This document shows positions 5,267 to 7,011 of a stretch of 7,011 nucleotides of DNA, one piece after another (position 1 is the stretch's first letter; each line of letters starts with the position of its first letter). Origin of the DNA: Bacillota bacterium. GTDB lineage: Bacteria > Bacillota > UBA5301 > JASBVW01. The stretch lies in contig JASBVW010000071.1 of the NCBI GenBank assembly GCA_029961005.1, positions 1 to 7,011 of the forward strand, read 5' to 3'. Both the position numbers and the translations under genes were made by a program. Under the pieces are notes generated by a model. It did no database searches. It saw only the letters and a program-made list of their open reading frames with translations, and was not told the origin of the DNA.

Positions 5267-6239
5267 ACACAATCCGGAGTAGGAAACGGGGACACGCCGC
5301 CCCGCAGTATCCGCACAGAATGCACCTCTGCGCTTCCACCCGCACCTGCCCGCCCACTAAAGTCAAGGCCCCCTGCGGGCAGCACTGGACGCAACTTCCG
5401 CAGCCGGTACAACCTTCGTCCATGACCAGGCGGCGCTCCGCGGCCGCCACCTTTCGCTCCCAAGCGGCCACCTCTTCCGGCGGGAAGGCACCCCCCTCCC
5501 CGCCCAGGGCCGCGAAATAATGCACGTTCAGGCGCACCTCCTCCACCGACCGCATGCCCACCGCCACCGCGGCGATCTCTGGCTGGGCCAGGAGAAAGGC
5601 AAAAGAGGCAGGCACCTCTTCCCGGATCAGCCCCCCGCCCAGGGCCTTCATGGCGTAGATGCCCTTGCCCGCCCGGGCGGCCTCCCGGATCGCCTCTAGC
5701 ATCTCCTCCCGGCTCCCGCCTTGGATGCCCAATCCGCGCCGATTGATCAGGGGGTGGATCACCTCCACCTCGGCCAAGCGGCTGGCCGCCCGCACGCACC
5801 CCACCCAGTGGGTGGAGATCCCCACCGCCCGCACCCACCCCTTGGCTTTGGCCTCCAAGAGGTATTCCAGGGCCGGCCAGTGCCCCCTGATGGTCTCCGC
5901 CGATTCCTGCTCGTGGAGCAGGAAGAGCTCGAGGCACTCCCTGCCCAGGGCGCGCCTGGCCCGGTCTAGGCTCTCCCTCATCCCTTCGCGGGTGTAGGCG
6001 TAGGATTTGGTGGCAATCACCACCGGGTCAGGCCAGCCCCGCAAGGCCAGGCGGATATGTTCATAGGTTCCGTACAGCTCGGCGGTATCGATGAAGTTCA
6101 CTCCCAGCTCCAGGGCCGATCGGATCACCCTGGCCCCTTCCTCAGGGCTCAGGCCGGCCTGCAGAGGCCCGATGGTCAGGGCGCCGAAGCAGAGCCGGGA
6201 GACGCGCAAACCGGTGCCGCCCAGCAGCCTGTACTCCAA
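5265..6239 (-). CDS. Aldo/keto reductase fused to a C-terminal 2x[4Fe-4S] ferredoxin domain
   Basis: 324 residues from the TTG at 6239. Residues 1-265 form an aldo/keto reductase barrel (YRLLGGTGLRVSRLCFGAL at the start). The catalytic tetrad is visible: Asp51 and Tyr56 in FIDTAELYG, Lys78 in IATKSY, and His109 in LFLLHEQ. The C-terminus has two ferredoxin motifs, CTGCGSCVQCCP (Cys277, 280, 283, 287) and CILCGYCGAACP (Cys306, 309, 312, 316), expected to bind two [4Fe-4S] clusters. Such fusions are common in anaerobes; the substrate is not known and electrons may pass between NAD(P)H and ferredoxin (inference). The start was chosen because GGGGGGAG lies seven bases upstream and homology begins at EYRLL. 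The open frame runs on to 6374, but that part overlaps the previous gene and does not look like protein. Stop TGA lies 10 bases before the ruvX GTG. Confidence 0.92.
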   Translation of the reverse strand: MEYRLLGGTGLRVSRLCFGALTIGPLQAGLSPEEGARVIRSALELGVNFIDTAELYGTYEHIRLALRGWPDPVVIATKSYAYTREGMRESLDRARRALGRECLELFLLHEQESAETIRGHWPALEYLLEAKAKGWVRAVGISTHWVGCVRAASRLAEVEVIHPLINRRGLGIQGGSREEMLEAIREAARAGKGIYAMKALGGGLIREEVPASFAFLLAQPEIAAVAVGMRSVEEVRLNVHYFAALGGEGGAFPPEEVAAWERKVAAAERRLVMDEGCTGCGSCVQCCPQGALTLVGGQVRVEAQRCILCGYCGAACPRFLLRIV

Positions 6240-6246
6240 AAAGACA

Positions 6247-6254
6247 CTCCCCCC
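6247..6254 (-). promoter_or_regulatory. Ribosome binding site deciding the TTG start of the aldo/keto reductase
   Basis: GGGGGGAG on the minus strand lies seven bases before TTG 6239 in the 43-base gap after the previous gene. It supports a start much shorter than the longest open frame. Confidence 0.65.
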
Positions 6255-6282
6255 ACGGCTGGGCTGCCGAGGCGCCCCCTTT

Positions 6283-7011
6283 TTACTGCGGTTCGGACCG
6301 CAGCTCCACGTCAATCCACCGCTCCCAGCGCGGGAGGCGACGGCCTTGCTCCGATCGGATGCGAAAAGAGGCAATGGCCTTCATGCCGCGCAAAAGCTCC
6401 TCCGCTTCCTGAAGAGTGCGCCCGGCGATGGCCTGTCGAACGCGCTCCGCCTCCACCTTAGCCTGCGCTACGCCGTGGGCCGTCAGGAGAAAGGTGACTT
6501 CTCCCGCCCCCTGCGGCTCCACCTTTACCTTCGCCAGGGCAACGCTGCGCGGCAAGAGGACGTGCCCGGCGCCCAGCTTCTGCGCCAGCCGCTCCTCCGC
6601 CACCGCCAGCAGGCGAGAGTACTCCACCGTCAGGGCAGAGCCTTTGACCTCGGCGGTGCCGGTCACCCGCTCCGCCCGGGTCCCTTCCGCCTGGTCCACC
6701 TTCAACCTGGCCACTTCCGCCTGGATGGTAGGGGCCAAAACCCAGCGGCCGTCGGCTTCCTGGCCCTCCCCCAGCGCAGAGCTCAACTGAGTCAGGGCTT
6801 CTGCCTGCGCCGCTTCGCGCAACTTGGTTTCCAAAGCCTGCCGGTCCGCCTGGGTGACCACGGCGAAGACGCGGTCGGTGCCGCCGCGGGTAGGCTCTGG
6901 ATTTACCACTTCGAGCCCCTCGCTCTCCGGCAGGGCGAGGATCTTAATGCGGCCTTGAGCTACGTTGCCCGCGCTCCCGGGGAGCGCGGCCTGGACATCC
7001 ACCTCAGCCTG
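6283..7011 (-). CDS. Baseplate_J-like (gp47-type) protein, C-terminal part (cut by window edge)
   Basis: The frame is open through base 7011, so the N-terminus lies outside; 242 residues are visible. The first part, VDVQAALPGSAGNVAQG, then LEVVNPEPTRGGTD (GGTD at 43-46), is the pattern of the Baseplate_J domain, known from phage P2 gpJ and T4 gp47. After it come a helical, Ala/Glu-rich stretch and beta-rich segments (VARLKVDQAEGTRAERVTG, then LPRSVALAKVKVEPQGAGEVTFLLT, in pieces). No signal or membrane segment is visible in this part. No other phage gene is nearby, and the gene leads into a housekeeping block, so this is likely one of the non-phage, possibly surface or secreted, relatives known in some Firmicutes and Actinobacteria. 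Function unknown. The stop TAA is 43 bases from the next start. The domain call rests on a short motif, so a remote structural relative remains possible. Confidence 0.65.
   Translation of the reverse strand, partial: QAEVDVQAALPGSAGNVAQGRIKILALPESEGLEVVNPEPTRGGTDRVFAVVTQADRQALETKLREAAQAEALTQLSSALGEGQEADGRWVLAPTIQAEVARLKVDQAEGTRAERVTGTAEVKGSALTVEYSRLLAVAEERLAQKLGAGHVLLPRSVALAKVKVEPQGAGEVTFLLTAHGVAQAKVEAERVRQAIAGRTLQEAEELLRGMKAIASFRIRSEQGRRLPRWERWIDVELRSEPQ

Noticed and set aside
5255..5272. Upstream TTG start for ruvX at 5272
   Set aside because: It has no good ribosome site and adds residues before the family start; GTG 5254 has GAGGG at seven bases.
6240..6290. Possible terminator between the Baseplate_J-like gene and the aldo/keto reductase
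   Set aside because: Only a 4-bp stem (CGGC/GCCG) forms on the minus strand and no T-run follows it in the right place; the TTTTT on the plus strand lacks a proper stem.
6240..6374. Upstream extension of the aldo/keto reductase to an ATG at 6374
   Set aside because: It would overlap the Baseplate_J-like gene by about 90 bases, is not protein-like, and a strong ribosome site supports TTG 6239.
6283..7011. Prophage or contractile injection system at the right edge
   Set aside because: One Baseplate_J-like fragment is not enough: no other tail, lysis, integrase or attachment-site signal is visible and the neighbours are housekeeping genes.

Overview
All nine protein genes lie on the minus strand and transcription runs right to left. 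The DNA looks like the chromosome of a high-GC, spore-forming member of the Firmicutes (Clostridia/Moorellia-like). The reasons are a complete pro-SigK sporulation sigma factor, the Firmicutes gene pair ruvX-DUF1292(yrzB) followed by mltG, a YqeG-type HAD phosphatase, GC-rich codon use and frequent GTG/TTG starts. GC is estimated by eye as above 60%, not counted. The species cannot be named from this window.

Layout in transcription order. 7011-6283: C-terminal part of a Baseplate_J-like protein, cut by the window edge. 6239-5265: aldo/keto reductase fused to a two-cluster ferredoxin domain. 5254-4745: RuvX (YqgF) nuclease. 4788-4465: DUF1292 protein. 4406-3369: MltG murein transglycosylase. 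3281-2571: SigK. 2587-2039: YqeG-like HAD phosphatase. 1936-533: TldD metalloprotease. 536-1: N-terminal part of its partner TldE/PmbA, cut by the window edge. Gaps are short (43 to 102 bp) and several genes overlap, so no stretch over 300 bp lacks a gene. I saw no convincing rho-independent terminator, tRNA, rRNA, CRISPR array or insertion sequence.

How the genes fit together. ruvX, DUF1292 and mltG form a housekeeping block for DNA/RNA processing and cell-wall synthesis, usually near alaS in Firmicutes. alaS is not in this window. SigK drives late mother-cell genes in sporulation. Its gene is uninterrupted and encodes the inhibitory pro-sequence. yqeG overlaps the end of sigK and starts from a ribosome site inside it. 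tldD and tldE overlap by ATGA and should make one heterodimeric protease. Possible internal control points are a perfect extended -10 before mltG, a sigK leader fold that could hide its ribosome site, and a 9-bp hairpin abutting the tldD ribosome site.

The window is mostly ordinary conserved chromosome. I found no convincing undescribed multi-gene system. The items most worth checking are the sigK leader, a small repeat found at two gene ends, the long RuvX tail, and the phage-type Baseplate_J domain in a housekeeping setting.
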